Source of the DNA: JAABRE01 sp964413275
GTDB taxonomy: Bacteria; Cyanobacteriota; Cyanobacteriia; Cyanobacteriales; JAABRE01
Direction: 5' to 3'
NCBI GenBank assembly: GCA_964413275.1
Contig: CAYPSO010000004.1
Span: 15,138-79,137 of the forward strand
DNA: 64,000 bases
Shown here one piece after another: positions 27,548-37,290 of the stretch. Made by a program: the position numbers and the translations under genes. Below the pieces are notes generated by a model. The model was not told where the DNA came from and made no database searches. It saw only the letters and a list, made by a program, of their open reading frames with translations. The first letter of the stretch is position 1, and each line of letters begins with the position of its first letter.

Positions 27548-29137
27548 TTAAATTTCAATACGAGCAAAAATTGGATGAGTTTTATTTAGGTTTTGATTAG
27601 CAGGAAGTTTTCCCCATTGAGAATGCAAGTCGAATAAACGGGCTTGATTAATTTGATTTTTATTATTAAAGTCTAAATTAAATCCAAGTTGTTGATAAAT
27701 ATCACGGCTTAAATCAGGAATGATAGGTGATAATAAATAAGCCGATAATCTAACTGATTCGAGAACTGCATATAAAGTCTCCTCAACTTCTGATTGTTTC
27801 CCTTGTTTAAATAAAGTCCAAGGGGCCGTTTCATCAATAAATTTATTACTAGCTCGAATCAAATTAAAAACTGCTTCACAAGCTTGTGAAAATTGTAAGT
27901 TATCGTAAAAACAATTAACCTTACTACCCAATTCTAACCCAAGTTTTTTTAAAATATTATCATCTGTAACATTAATACAAGTTAATTGAGGTAAGGTAGA
28001 TTGACAATATTTCTTCAACATTCCTAAAGTACGATTAAGTAAATTACCTAAATCGTTTGCCAAATCAGCGTTTAGGACTTCGATAAAGCGTTGTTCGTTA
28101 AAGTCTCCATCCTTGCCAAATTCTATTTCTTTAATGAAATAATATCTCACTGCATCTGCACTATAACGCTCAATTAAATCGAAAGGATCTAAAGTATTTC
28201 CTAAACTTTTTCCCATTTTTTGACCATCTTTAGTTAAAAAGCCGTGACCAAATACTTTATTAGGTAAAGGTAATTGTGCAGACATTAACATTGCCGGCCA
28301 ATAAACTGCATGAAAACGCAGAATATCTTTACCAATTAAATGCAAATTAATCGGCCACCATTTAGCTAAAGCATTATCTAAATTTACCTCATCTTCTGGG
28401 TTTAATAATGCTGTTACATAACCAAGTAAAGCATCAAACCAAACATAAATTGTATGGGAGGGATCGACGGGTAAAGGGAAACCCCAAGGTACATTTACAC
28501 GAGATATGGAGAAGTCTTGTAATCCCTGTTTAACAAAATTTAATACTTCATTTCTTCGAGTTTCTGGCTGAATAAATTCAGGATTTTTTTGGTAAAATTC
28601 TTCTAATTGTTGCTGATATTTTGATAGTTGAAAGAAATAATTTTGCTCATCTCTCCACTCAGCTTCTTTGTTAAGATGAATTGCACAATGATGACCGTTA
28701 ACTAATTCTCTTTTTTCTTTAAATTCTTCACAGGCTACACAATACCAACCTTGTTGTCGATCTAAATATATATCTCCTCGATCCCAAACTCGTTGGAAAA
28801 ATTGTTTTACTATTTCTGCATGATTAGGTGAGGTTGTACGACTAAAGCGATCGTATTGAATATTGAGTTTATGCCACAATTGTTGAAAACTGGTTACAAT
28901 TGCGTCGCAATGTAGTTGGGGATCGATTCCTTTGGCTTCGGCGGTGCGTTGGATTTTTAGCCCATGTTCATCTGTACCCGTAATAAATAAAACATCTTTG
29001 CCTTGTAGTCTTTGCCAACGAGCGATCGCATCAGCAACAATGGTAGTATAAGCACTACCTATATGAGGAATATCATTTACATAATATAAAGGTGTGGTTA
29101 AGGCAAATTTTTTTAAATTAGTTTCTTGATTACTCAT
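27548..29137 (-). CDS. metG: methionyl-tRNA synthetase
   Basis: A 529-residue class I synthetase charging tRNA-Met. The HIGH-type motif appears as PHIGSAYT at about residues 20-27, followed by GTDEHGLKI. The zinc-knuckle region has WYCVACEEF, and the KMSKS loop appears as GQKMGKSLG near residue 310. The anticodon-binding helical domain fills the C-terminus. The length corresponds to the short form without the C-terminal tRNA-binding appendix. It precedes the NYN gene on the same strand with a spacer of about 125 bp. Confidence 0.97.
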   Translation of the reverse strand: MSNQETNLKKFALTTPLYYVNDIPHIGSAYTTIVADAIARWQRLQGKDVLFITGTDEHGLKIQRTAEAKGIDPQLHCDAIVTSFQQLWHKLNIQYDRFSRTTSPNHAEIVKQFFQRVWDRGDIYLDRQQGWYCVACEEFKEKRELVNGHHCAIHLNKEAEWRDEQNYFFQLSKYQQQLEEFYQKNPEFIQPETRRNEVLNFVKQGLQDFSISRVNVPWGFPLPVDPSHTIYVWFDALLGYVTALLNPEDEVNLDNALAKWWPINLHLIGKDILRFHAVYWPAMLMSAQLPLPNKVFGHGFLTKDGQKMGKSLGNTLDPFDLIERYSADAVRYYFIKEIEFGKDGDFNEQRFIEVLNADLANDLGNLLNRTLGMLKKYCQSTLPQLTCINVTDDNILKKLGLELGSKVNCFYDNLQFSQACEAVFNLIRASNKFIDETAPWTLFKQGKQSEVEETLYAVLESVRLSAYLLSPIIPDLSRDIYQQLGFNLDFNNKNQINQARLFDLHSQWGKLPANQNLNKTHPIFARIEI

Positions 29138-29297
29138 TATGTATATAATTGTTTAGTTTTCTAAATAATCCATTGTAGTGGCAAATACCGCTCAAATTGT
29201 CATCTTTTCAGACAACCGTATTCAATGATACGAACTTTTTCTGGTGGGTAAAATACCTACTATAATTTGAATTAGTGTATATTTACCTAATTCGTAA

Positions 29298-30074
29298 ATG
29301 CAAGTTGTTCAAAAGGTTTCTGATGTTAGTTTTTTGACTCCTAAGCCCATTAAATCTAATTATCCTCTATTTATCTATTTACCCGGTATGGATGCCACAG
29401 GGAAGCTATTACATACTCAAGTAGATGATTTAACTAGACATTTTGATATTAGGTGTTTATCAATTGCCCCAAATAATTTAAGTGATTGGGATAATTTAGC
29501 TTCCCAGGTTATAGATTTAATTATAGAAGAATTAAGAAATCGCAAGTATCAGTCGGTGTATCTCTGTGGCGAATCCTTTGGTGGTTGTTTGGCTTTAAAA
29601 ATAGCTACCATTGTTCCTTGGTTATTTCAGAAGATTATTTTAGTTAATCCCGCCTCTTCATTTAAGCAACAACCTTTACTTAGTTTTGGCATTCCTTTAA
29701 CTCAATGGTTGCCTGATTTTTTATATCAAGGTTCAACATCAGTCTTATTACCCTTTTTAGCATCCACAGGTAGAATTAAAGAATGCGATCGCCAAAAGTT
29801 ATTAAATGCCATGAATTCTTTACCTTTAAATACTGTTAGTTGGCGTTTATCTTTACTCAGAGATTTTATGATTAAACCCCAAGATTTATCGAAATTAATT
29901 CAACCAGTCTTAATTATGGCTAGTGGTGCAGATTTGTTATTACCATCTATTAATGAAGCTAAACGATTACTTAATTATTTTCCCAATGGAATATTAAAAA
30001 TATTACCCCATAGCGGTCATGCTTGTTTATTAGAAAAAGAAGTTAATCTTCATCAAATCTTAAAGGATTGGTAA
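29298..30074 (+). CDS. alpha/beta hydrolase
   Basis: A 258-residue alpha/beta hydrolase with the nucleophile elbow GESFGG (Ser93), a likely acid Asp in MASGADLLLPS and the catalytic His in LPHSGHACLLE. The oxyanion region is YLPGMDATG near residue 28. It resembles the esterase half of plant and cyanobacterial phytyl-ester-synthase-type proteins but lacks their acyltransferase half, so a lipid or chlorophyll-derived ester substrate is possible but unproven. It lies just upstream of an MscS channel gene, with which it is probably co-transcribed. Confidence 0.82.
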   Translation: MQVVQKVSDVSFLTPKPIKSNYPLFIYLPGMDATGKLLHTQVDDLTRHFDIRCLSIAPNNLSDWDNLASQVIDLIIEELRNRKYQSVYLCGESFGGCLALKIATIVPWLFQKIILVNPASSFKQQPLLSFGIPLTQWLPDFLYQGSTSVLLPFLASTGRIKECDRQKLLNAMNSLPLNTVSWRLSLLRDFMIKPQDLSKLIQPVLIMASGADLLLPSINEAKRLLNYFPNGILKILPHSGHACLLEKEVNLHQILKDW

Positions 30075-30083
30075 TTTTTGAGA

Positions 30084-31436
30084 ATGATAAAAAAACATTG
30101 GCAAGCTTTGATAAAATTTGTTTGCATAATTTTTCTGATAATCGTAACTAATTCATTAATTAATGCTCAGGAAAATTTAACACCTCAAAACAAACTTAAT
30201 CAAGCTCCAGTGGTTTTTAATAACGAAACTCTTTTTGTCATTCAAGAAAAATTTGGCCCTGCTTCCCTACAACAACGAGCCCAAGAAATAAGTACCAGAA
30301 TTGAAGGAATAGCTAAAGATTTCTCCATTCCTTTAGATTCCCTGCAAATAGCAGAAGTAGAAGGAGTCGTAATTGTTTCCTCAAAAGATACAGCCCTTGT
30401 GGGTATTACAGAAGCTGATGCCAAAGCCGCAGGTATGTCTCAACAGAAATTAGCTGAAAATTATCTCCAAAAAATAAAAATTTCTATCATTAAATATAGA
30501 AAAGAACATAGTTTAATTAAATTAATCCAAAACTGGTTTTCTAACCCAATTACGATCAAGCTAATAACAATTTGTATTGGCATTTTAGTTATTAATTTTA
30601 TTTTCCGATCCCTGAGTCATTCACTACCCGGCTATATTCAAGATACAGAGGCAAGCTATCGCCTTCGCAAGGTTATCACTCTTATTGGTTATTTTGTAGT
30701 TGTCCTTTTCATCACTATTGTTTTTAGCGATCGCTTAGGTCAATTAACTGTAGTTTTTGGAGTAATTGGTGCAGGTATTGCTTTTGCACTTCAGGAAGTC
30801 ATTGCTAGTGTTGCGGGTTGGATTGCCATATCTCTGGGGCAGTTTTATCACCCCGGTGACAGAGTGCAACTTGGAGGAATTATGGGGGATGTGATTGACA
30901 TTAGTATTTTACGAACCACAGTTATGGAGATTGGAGCTTGGGTTAAAGCTGACTTGTATAATGGGCGTATTGTCCGTATTGCTAATAGTTTTGTCTTCAA
31001 AGAACCAGTTTTCAACTATTCTGCGGATTTTCCCTTTGTTTGGGATGAAATTATTATTCCAGTCAAATATGGAAGCGATCATCATTTAGCTAGAGAAATT
31101 CTCCAGCAAGTAGCCGAAGAAGTTGTGGGAGAATATGTGCCTCGTGCGAAGATACATTGGCAGCAGATGGTACACAAATATCTGATTGAAGATGCGAGGG
31201 TTGAGCCGGTGGTTACTTTAGTTACAACGGACAATTGGATAGAATTTACTCTGCGTTACGTTGTTGATTATAAGTATCGACGGGGAAAAAGAGATCGGAT
31301 TTTCACCCGTATTCTCGATGAATTTTTAGAGACAAAAGGTACTGTTGCCTACGCTTCAACTACAGTGCATCTTGTTGAAACTCCTGTGTTTGATGTTAGA
31401 GTAATGGATGGGAAAAAAGGAGATCATAAGGTTTAA
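30084..31436 (+). CDS. MscS-family mechanosensitive channel, large variant with signal peptide
   Basis: About 450 residues. A signal peptide-like N-terminus ending SLINAQEN precedes a periplasmic stretch of about 110 residues. Membrane helices follow at roughly 155-175 and 190-215, then the pore helix with GVIGAGIAFALQEVIASVAGW and the MscS beta domain with DRVQLGGIMGDVIDISILRT. It would release solutes under membrane tension; the long periplasmic part suggests a regulated or wall-sensing member. I prefer ATG 30084 to TTG 30078, two codons upstream, since the TTG has no better ribosome-binding site. Confidence 0.88.
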   Translation: MIKKHWQALIKFVCIIFLIIVTNSLINAQENLTPQNKLNQAPVVFNNETLFVIQEKFGPASLQQRAQEISTRIEGIAKDFSIPLDSLQIAEVEGVVIVSSKDTALVGITEADAKAAGMSQQKLAENYLQKIKISIIKYRKEHSLIKLIQNWFSNPITIKLITICIGILVINFIFRSLSHSLPGYIQDTEASYRLRKVITLIGYFVVVLFITIVFSDRLGQLTVVFGVIGAGIAFALQEVIASVAGWIAISLGQFYHPGDRVQLGGIMGDVIDISILRTTVMEIGAWVKADLYNGRIVRIANSFVFKEPVFNYSADFPFVWDEIIIPVKYGSDHHLAREILQQVAEEVVGEYVPRAKIHWQQMVHKYLIEDARVEPVVTLVTTDNWIEFTLRYVVDYKYRRGKRDRIFTRILDEFLETKGTVAYASTTVHLVETPVFDVRVMDGKKGDHKV

Positions 31437-31520
31437 ATCACTTATTTGAAATAATGACTACTCTTTCAACCAGTAAGTTAAATACGTAACAACTTAGATT
31501 TATTATTAACAATTAAACAG

Positions 31521-31552
31521 AAAAATGGAGTTGGGGTTGCGCTATTAACCCC
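31521..31552 (-). terminator. probable intrinsic terminator of the radical SAM gene
   Basis: On the minus strand a GGGGTT/AACCCC stem (31533-31552), extendable with mismatches, is followed by a short T-run complementary to 31521-31525. It lies 14 bp after the stop of the radical SAM gene. Confidence 0.5.
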
Positions 31553-31565
31553 ATCTCAACTGAGA

Positions 31566-33137
31566 TTAATTGATACTTACTAATTCAGTATTTTTCGGTT
31601 GAATTGGTACATAATTCTCCATTTTAGTTTCAATTTCATTGCGCACAATTAAACGATAGTCAATAAAATGTTCCAAGTGAGCGCAATTGGTTAAGTAGTG
31701 TTTTAATATCCTGGGGTTACGGTTCATAATTGAAAATAACTGCTGCCAAAATTGCCAGCGAGTATTACGTTTTATCCCTTGTCGCCAACAAATCAAAAAT
31801 AATGCCTGTATATCTTTTAATTCTGGTAATTGAAATTTTTTCTTGTGGGGTTTAAGCTTCATATTAATAAAGTGACGGTAAACTCTTGCCAAATAGCGAT
31901 CTGGTTCATATAATTCCCAAAAGCATTGGACATATTCTTTGGCAATTTCTTCTATGGGACGAGTTGGCACAAAATTAATTAAGGTTGTCTGGTGAATATT
32001 CGCCTCACTCTCAGTTTCTAATAAACGTCCTTCTTTTTGAAGACGATGGGATAGTGCAGTATTCGGTAAAGCTTGTAGCATACTAAGCAGTGCTTGAGGA
32101 ATAGCAGTAGCTTCTACAAAGTCAATAATGCGATCGCCTGCCCCCGGTTTTTCTCCATCAAACCCAATGATAAACCCAGCCATAACTCTTAATCCAGCTT
32201 GATTAATTGTTTGCACTGACTCGATCAAAGACTTACGAGTGTTTTGAAATTTTTGAGTCATTGATAGGCTATCCGTGTCAGGGGTTTCAATACCCAAAAA
32301 TACAGCACTAAAATTAGCTGCAATCATCATTTCCAGAAGTTCTTGATCTTGGGCTAAATCAACGGAGGCTTCTGTGGAAAAACTAAAGGGGTATTCATGT
32401 TCTACCATCCAGGGAATAAGTTCTCGCAGTAACAGTTTGACATTGCGTTTATTACCAATGAAATTGTCATCTACAACAAAGATCGATCGCCGCCAACCCA
32501 AATCATAGAGAGTTTGTAACTCTTGCAGAAGTTGAGTCGGTGATTTCGTTCGTGGTTTACGTCCATAAAGCACGATGATGTCGCAAAATTCGCATTGGTA
32601 GGGGCAACCCCTTGAAAACTGAACTGACATATCACTGTAAGCCTTCAGATTCAATAAATCAAATCGAGGAATGGGTGTGGTGGTGACATCTGGTTTTTCT
32701 CCCTGCGCACGAAAAATACCTGAAGTTTTTCCTTGTTTTATACTTTCTACAAACAGAGGTAAAGTAATTTCCCCTTCATCCAAAACTAAAAAATCTGCTC
32801 CTGCTTCCAAAGCAAACTCAGGTACAGAAGTAACATAAGGCCCTCCTACCGCAACTTTTTTACCCCTTCGCTTTGATTCTTCAATCAAAAACTGCATATC
32901 CTCCTTCTGCACAATCATGCCGGAAATAATTACTAATTCTGCCCAGTACCAGTCTGCATCTGTTTGATAGGCAACATTGCGATCTACTAAGCGAAACTCC
33001 CAGTTTTGGGGCAAAATAGCCGCAACAGTGATTAAACTCAAAGGTGGAAGGGAAACTTTACGGCCAATAAGTTCCAGTGCTTTATCAAAAGACCAGAAAG
33101 ATTTTGGGAAAAGGGGATACAATAATAAAACTCGCAT
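31566..33137 (-). CDS. B12-binding radical SAM protein (DUF4070 type)
   Basis: A 523-residue protein. An N-terminal B12-binding-like Rossmann domain (about 1-135) opens with MRVLLLYPLFPKSFWS and contains VGGPYVTSVPEFA. The radical SAM TIM barrel carries the cluster motif CPYQCEFC near residue 190 and the SAM-binding region FVVDDNFIGNKR. A helical C-terminal DUF4070-like region follows. Relatives include HpnP and HpnJ-type enzymes acting on hopanoids or other lipids, so a C-methylase or similar role is possible. I use ATG 33137, which gives the family's usual N-terminus, and not GTG 33164. Confidence 0.85.
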   Translation of the reverse strand: MRVLLLYPLFPKSFWSFDKALELIGRKVSLPPLSLITVAAILPQNWEFRLVDRNVAYQTDADWYWAELVIISGMIVQKEDMQFLIEESKRRGKKVAVGGPYVTSVPEFALEAGADFLVLDEGEITLPLFVESIKQGKTSGIFRAQGEKPDVTTTPIPRFDLLNLKAYSDMSVQFSRGCPYQCEFCDIIVLYGRKPRTKSPTQLLQELQTLYDLGWRRSIFVVDDNFIGNKRNVKLLLRELIPWMVEHEYPFSFSTEASVDLAQDQELLEMMIAANFSAVFLGIETPDTDSLSMTQKFQNTRKSLIESVQTINQAGLRVMAGFIIGFDGEKPGAGDRIIDFVEATAIPQALLSMLQALPNTALSHRLQKEGRLLETESEANIHQTTLINFVPTRPIEEIAKEYVQCFWELYEPDRYLARVYRHFINMKLKPHKKKFQLPELKDIQALFLICWRQGIKRNTRWQFWQQLFSIMNRNPRILKHYLTNCAHLEHFIDYRLIVRNEIETKMENYVPIQPKNTELVSIN

Positions 33138-33568
33138 AATTATATAGTTAATCGGTTTATTCACCCGTTACTGCGTTATCTCCATCTAATCTAACAGCAA
33201 TTGCTGACTCAAAAACTTTACGGTTGTAATTTGCAAAATTTTAAAGCAAGTAATATTTATTTATCCGCGATAAAAAAAATCAGGCAACCAACTTCTTACA
33301 ATACTTTAGTGTCTGATTTATACAGATATTTAAGATGAAATCTTTATTAGATAGGACTTTCAGGATTTTTTTTCGGAAAAAAGTGCAAGGTTTTTGGAGA
33401 TTAGCATGGAACAGGCTTGCATTTTTACTACTCAGATTCCTAAATTTAGCAGTAGGGAATAACCGAAACTCTTGTCTGCTATTCCCTGTGGCCTCTTGCC
33501 TATCCCAACCAGCCAAGGAGTTCAGCAAACCCTACTTAAAAATTCCCCTTTTCAGAGGGATTTTAAAA
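33138..33568. other. intergenic region with repeat remnants between radical SAM gene and ftsH
   Basis: About 430 bp with no convincing gene. It contains an inverted pair GGGAATA/TATTCCC (about 33457-33488), a TTGCCTATCCC segment like the GGCAATAGG repeat family, and a TTCAGCAAACCCTAC stretch of the type seen in cyanobacterial dispersed repeats. The ftsH terminator is at its right end. Confidence 0.6.
33538..33560 (-). terminator. probable intrinsic terminator of ftsH
   Basis: On the minus strand a short TCCCT/GGGGA stem (with one G-T pair) around a 7-nt loop is followed by ATTTTTA. It lies within 30 bp of the ftsH stop. Confidence 0.5.
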
Positions 33569-35455
33569 TTAAAGTTGAGGAACAAATTGTTCCTTTTCAG
33601 GTACTGTGGTATATTCAGCTACAATTTGACGAAATTCTTCGCCGTCAATGGTTTCTTTCTCAATTAATAAATCAACTAAACGATCGATCACTTCCCTATT
33701 GTCTTTAACAATTTTACGAGCAATTTGATGAGCTTGTTCTGCGATCGCCTTTACTTGATCGTCAATACGAGAAGCAACTTGTTCTGAATATTCAGCACGA
33801 TTCATTAAACCACCACCAAGGAAAACTTCACCGCTTTGACTTTCCAAGGAAAGTAGCCCTAAATTACTCATGCCAAAACGAGTTACCATTTGTCTGGCCA
33901 TACCGGAAACTTGCTGTAAGTCTCCACCTGCACCAGTTGTCACCTCATCGTAACCAAAAATTTCTTCTTCAGCAGCACGGCCACCTAATGCACCAGAAAT
34001 ACGTGCCATTAACTGTGCCTTAGTGGTTAAGCCTTGTTCTTCATTAGGAGTAAACCAAGTTAAACCTTGGGCTTGTCCACGAGGAATTAAGGTAACTTTC
34101 TGTACGGGATCGTGATCTTTTAATAAAGTACCAACAATGGCGTGGCCAACTTCATGATAAGCAATTAATCGCTTACTCTTACTGTCAACTAAAGGAGTTC
34201 CTTCCATACCAGCAATTACTCGATCCACTGCATCGTCAACTTCTAACATGGTAATAGCTTCTTTACGACGACGAGCGGTTAAAATTGCCGCTTCATTAAG
34301 TAGATTAGCTAAGTCAGCACCACTGAAACCGGGGGTACGACGGGCGATCGCTTCTAAGGAAATTTCTGGGGCTAATTTCTTATTGCGAGCATGAACTTCT
34401 AAAATACCAATACGCCCTTTAATATCGGGAGGATCGACGCTTACTTGACGGTCAAAACGACCGGGACGCATTAAGGCAGAATCAAGCACGTCAGGGCGGT
34501 TTGTAGCCGCAATAATGATAATTCCGGTATTTCCTTCAAAACCATCCATTTCAGTTAATAACTGATTGAGGGTTTGTTCTCGCTCATCATTACCGCCACC
34601 GATACCAGCACCACGTTGACGACCTACGGCATCAATTTCATCAATAAAGATTAAACAGGGAGCATTTTCTTTGGCTTTTTTAAATAAATCTCGAACTCTC
34701 GAAGCACCAACACCCACAAACATTTCTACAAATTCAGAACCAGAAATACTGAAGAAAGGCACACCAGCTTCACCGGCGATGGCTTTAGCGAGTAAAGTTT
34801 TACCAGTACCCGGAGGCCCAATTAATAATACACCTTTAGGAATGCGCGCGCCAACTGCGGTAAAACGTTCGGGTTGCTTTAAAAAGGTTACAACTTCTTG
34901 TAATTCTTCTTTGGCTTCATCAATACCTGCCACATCATCAAACATTATTCCTGTTTTTGCTTCCATCATGAAACGAGCTTTGGATTTACCAAAATTCATC
35001 GCTTGACCTGGGCCACCGGGCATATTATTAGAACGACGGAATAAGAAAAATAAAGCACCAATTAATAAAATAGGGAAAATTAAGTTACCCAATAGACCCC
35101 AGATTGCTCCATTACTTTGTAGAGGATGGGAATCTAAGGCAACATTAGAGGCTCTTAATTTAGAGATTAACTCAGGAGAATCACTAGGTAAATCAACCCT
35201 TAATTTTTGTAAACGGTTATCTAGATCGGGATCGATAGCTTGTACAATAGCAGTGCGTCCACCTTCATAGAGATCGACACTAGCAACTCTTCCAGCATCT
35301 ATATATTCTAGAAAACGACCATAACTCATACGAGTGCTGGCAGTATTATTACCTAGATTAGCTCCAGTTGGGGAAAAAGTCCCTTGCCAGAGGAAAAAGC
35401 CTATTACTAAAGCGGGTAATGTCCAAAGTAGTAATGTTTTCCAAGAAAGTTTCAT
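33569..35455 (-). CDS. ftsH: ATP-dependent zinc metalloprotease FtsH (FtsH2-type)
   Basis: A 628-residue thylakoid or plasma-membrane protease. Two membrane helices (about 7-24 and 119-140) flank a lumenal domain. The AAA domain has Walker A GPPGTGKT at 213-220, Walker B LIFIDEIDA and the SRH region NRPDVLDSALMRPGRFDR. The metalloprotease site HEVGH is at 434-438. The lumenal segment and the MPGGPGQAMNFGKSKARF linker closely match, from memory, the Synechocystis FtsH2 that degrades damaged photosystem II D1 protein, so the same role is likely. A terminator-like hairpin follows. Confidence 0.97.
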   Translation of the reverse strand: MKLSWKTLLLWTLPALVIGFFLWQGTFSPTGANLGNNTASTRMSYGRFLEYIDAGRVASVDLYEGGRTAIVQAIDPDLDNRLQKLRVDLPSDSPELISKLRASNVALDSHPLQSNGAIWGLLGNLIFPILLIGALFFLFRRSNNMPGGPGQAMNFGKSKARFMMEAKTGIMFDDVAGIDEAKEELQEVVTFLKQPERFTAVGARIPKGVLLIGPPGTGKTLLAKAIAGEAGVPFFSISGSEFVEMFVGVGASRVRDLFKKAKENAPCLIFIDEIDAVGRQRGAGIGGGNDEREQTLNQLLTEMDGFEGNTGIIIIAATNRPDVLDSALMRPGRFDRQVSVDPPDIKGRIGILEVHARNKKLAPEISLEAIARRTPGFSGADLANLLNEAAILTARRRKEAITMLEVDDAVDRVIAGMEGTPLVDSKSKRLIAYHEVGHAIVGTLLKDHDPVQKVTLIPRGQAQGLTWFTPNEEQGLTTKAQLMARISGALGGRAAEEEIFGYDEVTTGAGGDLQQVSGMARQMVTRFGMSNLGLLSLESQSGEVFLGGGLMNRAEYSEQVASRIDDQVKAIAEQAHQIARKIVKDNREVIDRLVDLLIEKETIDGEEFRQIVAEYTTVPEKEQFVPQL

Positions 35456-35631
35456 ATTTTTGTTTAAGTTTATTTTAATTGCGTTACAGAAGTCAGAATT
35501 ACAGTTGTTGCTGTATTACCTTATTATTTTATATTTGTCAAGTTTTTTTTGCTATTAAATTAACTTCTTAATATAATGTAACGTATTTCTCATAATTCTG
35601 GCAAGAACGATTTGTTATAAGTAGGAGTAAC

Positions 35632-35661
35632 ATGAATTTAACTAAAAAAAGCAAACTTTAA
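35632..35661 (+). CDS. 9-codon mini-ORF with strong ribosome-binding site (possible leader)
   Basis: TAGGAG seven bases before an ATG opens a 9-codon frame (MNLTKKSKL) that stops six bases before the next mini-ORF. The ribosome-binding site is better than that of most genes in the window. It could be a leader peptide or the remnant of a lost gene. Coding status is uncertain. Confidence 0.3.
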   Translation: MNLTKKSKL

Positions 35662-35667
35662 GAAATT

Positions 35668-35727
35668 ATGGAAGCCCAAGAAAAAACCATTCTTACCGAC
35701 CAAAAATTCGCCGTTGGTACTTTATAG
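35668..35727 (+). CDS. 19-codon mini-ORF, possible gene fragment
   Basis: Reads MEAQEKTILTDQKFAVGTL and stops at TAG 35725, just before the 3' end of the convergent Mer-like gene. The residues look like ordinary soluble protein sequence and not random AT-rich translation, so it may be the 5' stub of a gene cut off by a rearrangement. I recognise no family. Confidence 0.3.
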   Translation: MEAQEKTILTDQKFAVGTL

Positions 35728-35731
35728 TCTT

Positions 35732-37273
35732 TTAAGATAATTTGATCAGTAATCCCAAGATTTTTTTTGATGTGGGAGTTAACAAAGTGCGACGATAAGC
35801 ATCGGCTGCTTTTTTGATTGCGTCTGCTTGGGTTGGGTAAGAATGGATCACCCCAGATAAACCATTTAAACCGATTTTATTGACCATAGCGGCGGTTATT
35901 TCTGAAATCATCTCTCCTGCATGGGATGCGACAATGGTTGCTCCTAAAATTTTATCTGAGCCTTTTTGGTGATGGATTTTCACGAAACCTTCGGTTTCAC
36001 CATCGGCGATTGCCCTATCAACGGTACTCATTAAAATTTTAATGGTTTCGTATTGAATATCTTGTTCTTGTAGTTGATGTTCGTATAGCCCGACATGGGC
36101 AATTTCTGGATCGGTATATGTTACCCAAGGTATAACTAAATCACTAAATTTAGATTTACCAAAACCGAAGGGAGAGAAAAGTGTATTTTTAATCACAATT
36201 CTAGCGGCTGAGTCAGCAGTGTGAGTAAATTTATAGGGTAAACAAATATCCCCTGCTGCAAAGATTTTAGGATTAGTGGTTTGGAGATAATCATTGATTT
36301 TTACACCGTAGCGATCGTATTCTACTCCTACAGTTTCTAAATTTAAACCTTCTATATTGGGAGTTCTTCCCGCACCGATTAAAATTTCTTCAACAATAAT
36401 TGACTCTTGAATACCATTAGAAATATAGTCAATTTTTTTACCTCGATCTGTCTTTTCGACTTTCAATAATTGAGCGTTTAAAACTAAGTTAATCTTTTCC
36501 TTTATAAAGGTATTTTGTAAAATTTCTGCTGCGTCAACATCTTCCTTATTTAAAATGCGATCGTGTTTATGAAATAGGGTAACATTTGCTCCTAAACGAT
36601 GGAAAGCTTGAGCTAATTCACAACCAATAGGCCCACCGCCAATAACCGCTAAACTTTTGGGTAATTCTGTTAAAGAGAAAATAGTTTCATTGGTATGAAA
36701 ACCAGCTTCTTCAATGCCTTCAATTTTTGGTTTAACTGCTCTTGCTCCTGTAGCAATAACGGCTTTTTTATAGGACAATTTTTGACCATTAACTTCGACA
36801 GAATTAGTACCCAAAAAACTAGCTTCTCCTAAAAAAACATCTATCCCTAAATTACGAAATCTTTCCGCAGAATCATGGTGACTAATTCCTGCACGAATTT
36901 TACGCATTCTTGCCATTACTAGGGAAAAATTTATTTCAGTTTCTGTTACATTAATCCCTAATTCTTTAGCTTTTAAAATTTCTCCTATTACTTTAGCTGA
37001 GCGAATAATAGCTTTAGAAGGAACACAACCAAAATTTAAACAATCTCCTCCCATTAAATATTTTTCAACTAAAGCAATTTTTAGTCCTAAATTCAAACCT
37101 GCTGCACCGGCTGCCACAACTAAACCGGCTGTGCCAGCACCAATTACGACTAAATCATATTTATCTTTGGGGTTAGGATTAACCCAGTCAGAAGGATGAA
37201 CATAGGAGATTAATTTTTGATTATGTTCATCTAATGGCAAAAGATTTATGTTAGAAAAAGATTGGTGTGTCAT
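35732..37273 (-). CDS. mercuric reductase-like FAD-dependent disulfide oxidoreductase
   Basis: A 513-residue flavoprotein of the pyridine nucleotide-disulfide family. FAD motif VIGAGTAGLV starts at about residue 43, the redox pair is Cys78/Cys83 in GGDCLNFGCVPSKA, the NAD(P)H motif is GGGPIGCELA, and HSYPTQADAIKKAAD contains the usual His region. True MerA has an extra Cys pair at the C-terminus that binds Hg; this protein ends KKILGLLIKLS without one, so mercury reduction is unlikely. A hydrophobic C-terminus may touch the membrane. It is the last gene of a four-gene unit with two TVP38 proteins and a secreted protein. Confidence 0.88.
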   Translation of the reverse strand: MTHQSFSNINLLPLDEHNQKLISYVHPSDWVNPNPKDKYDLVVIGAGTAGLVVAAGAAGLNLGLKIALVEKYLMGGDCLNFGCVPSKAIIRSAKVIGEILKAKELGINVTETEINFSLVMARMRKIRAGISHHDSAERFRNLGIDVFLGEASFLGTNSVEVNGQKLSYKKAVIATGARAVKPKIEGIEEAGFHTNETIFSLTELPKSLAVIGGGPIGCELAQAFHRLGANVTLFHKHDRILNKEDVDAAEILQNTFIKEKINLVLNAQLLKVEKTDRGKKIDYISNGIQESIIVEEILIGAGRTPNIEGLNLETVGVEYDRYGVKINDYLQTTNPKIFAAGDICLPYKFTHTADSAARIVIKNTLFSPFGFGKSKFSDLVIPWVTYTDPEIAHVGLYEHQLQEQDIQYETIKILMSTVDRAIADGETEGFVKIHHQKGSDKILGATIVASHAGEMISEITAAMVNKIGLNGLSGVIHSYPTQADAIKKAADAYRRTLLTPTSKKILGLLIKLS

Positions 37274-37290
37274 AATATTTAAAATGAATT

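Noticed and set aside
33335..33708. Overlapping plus-strand frames of 78-110 codons beside ftsH
   Set aside because: They run through repeat sequence and into the antisense of the ftsH 3' end, with no family likeness.
35732..37273. Calling the flavoprotein a true mercuric reductase (merA)
   Set aside because: There is no C-terminal vicinal Cys pair, no N-terminal heavy-metal domain, and no merR, merT or merP nearby.
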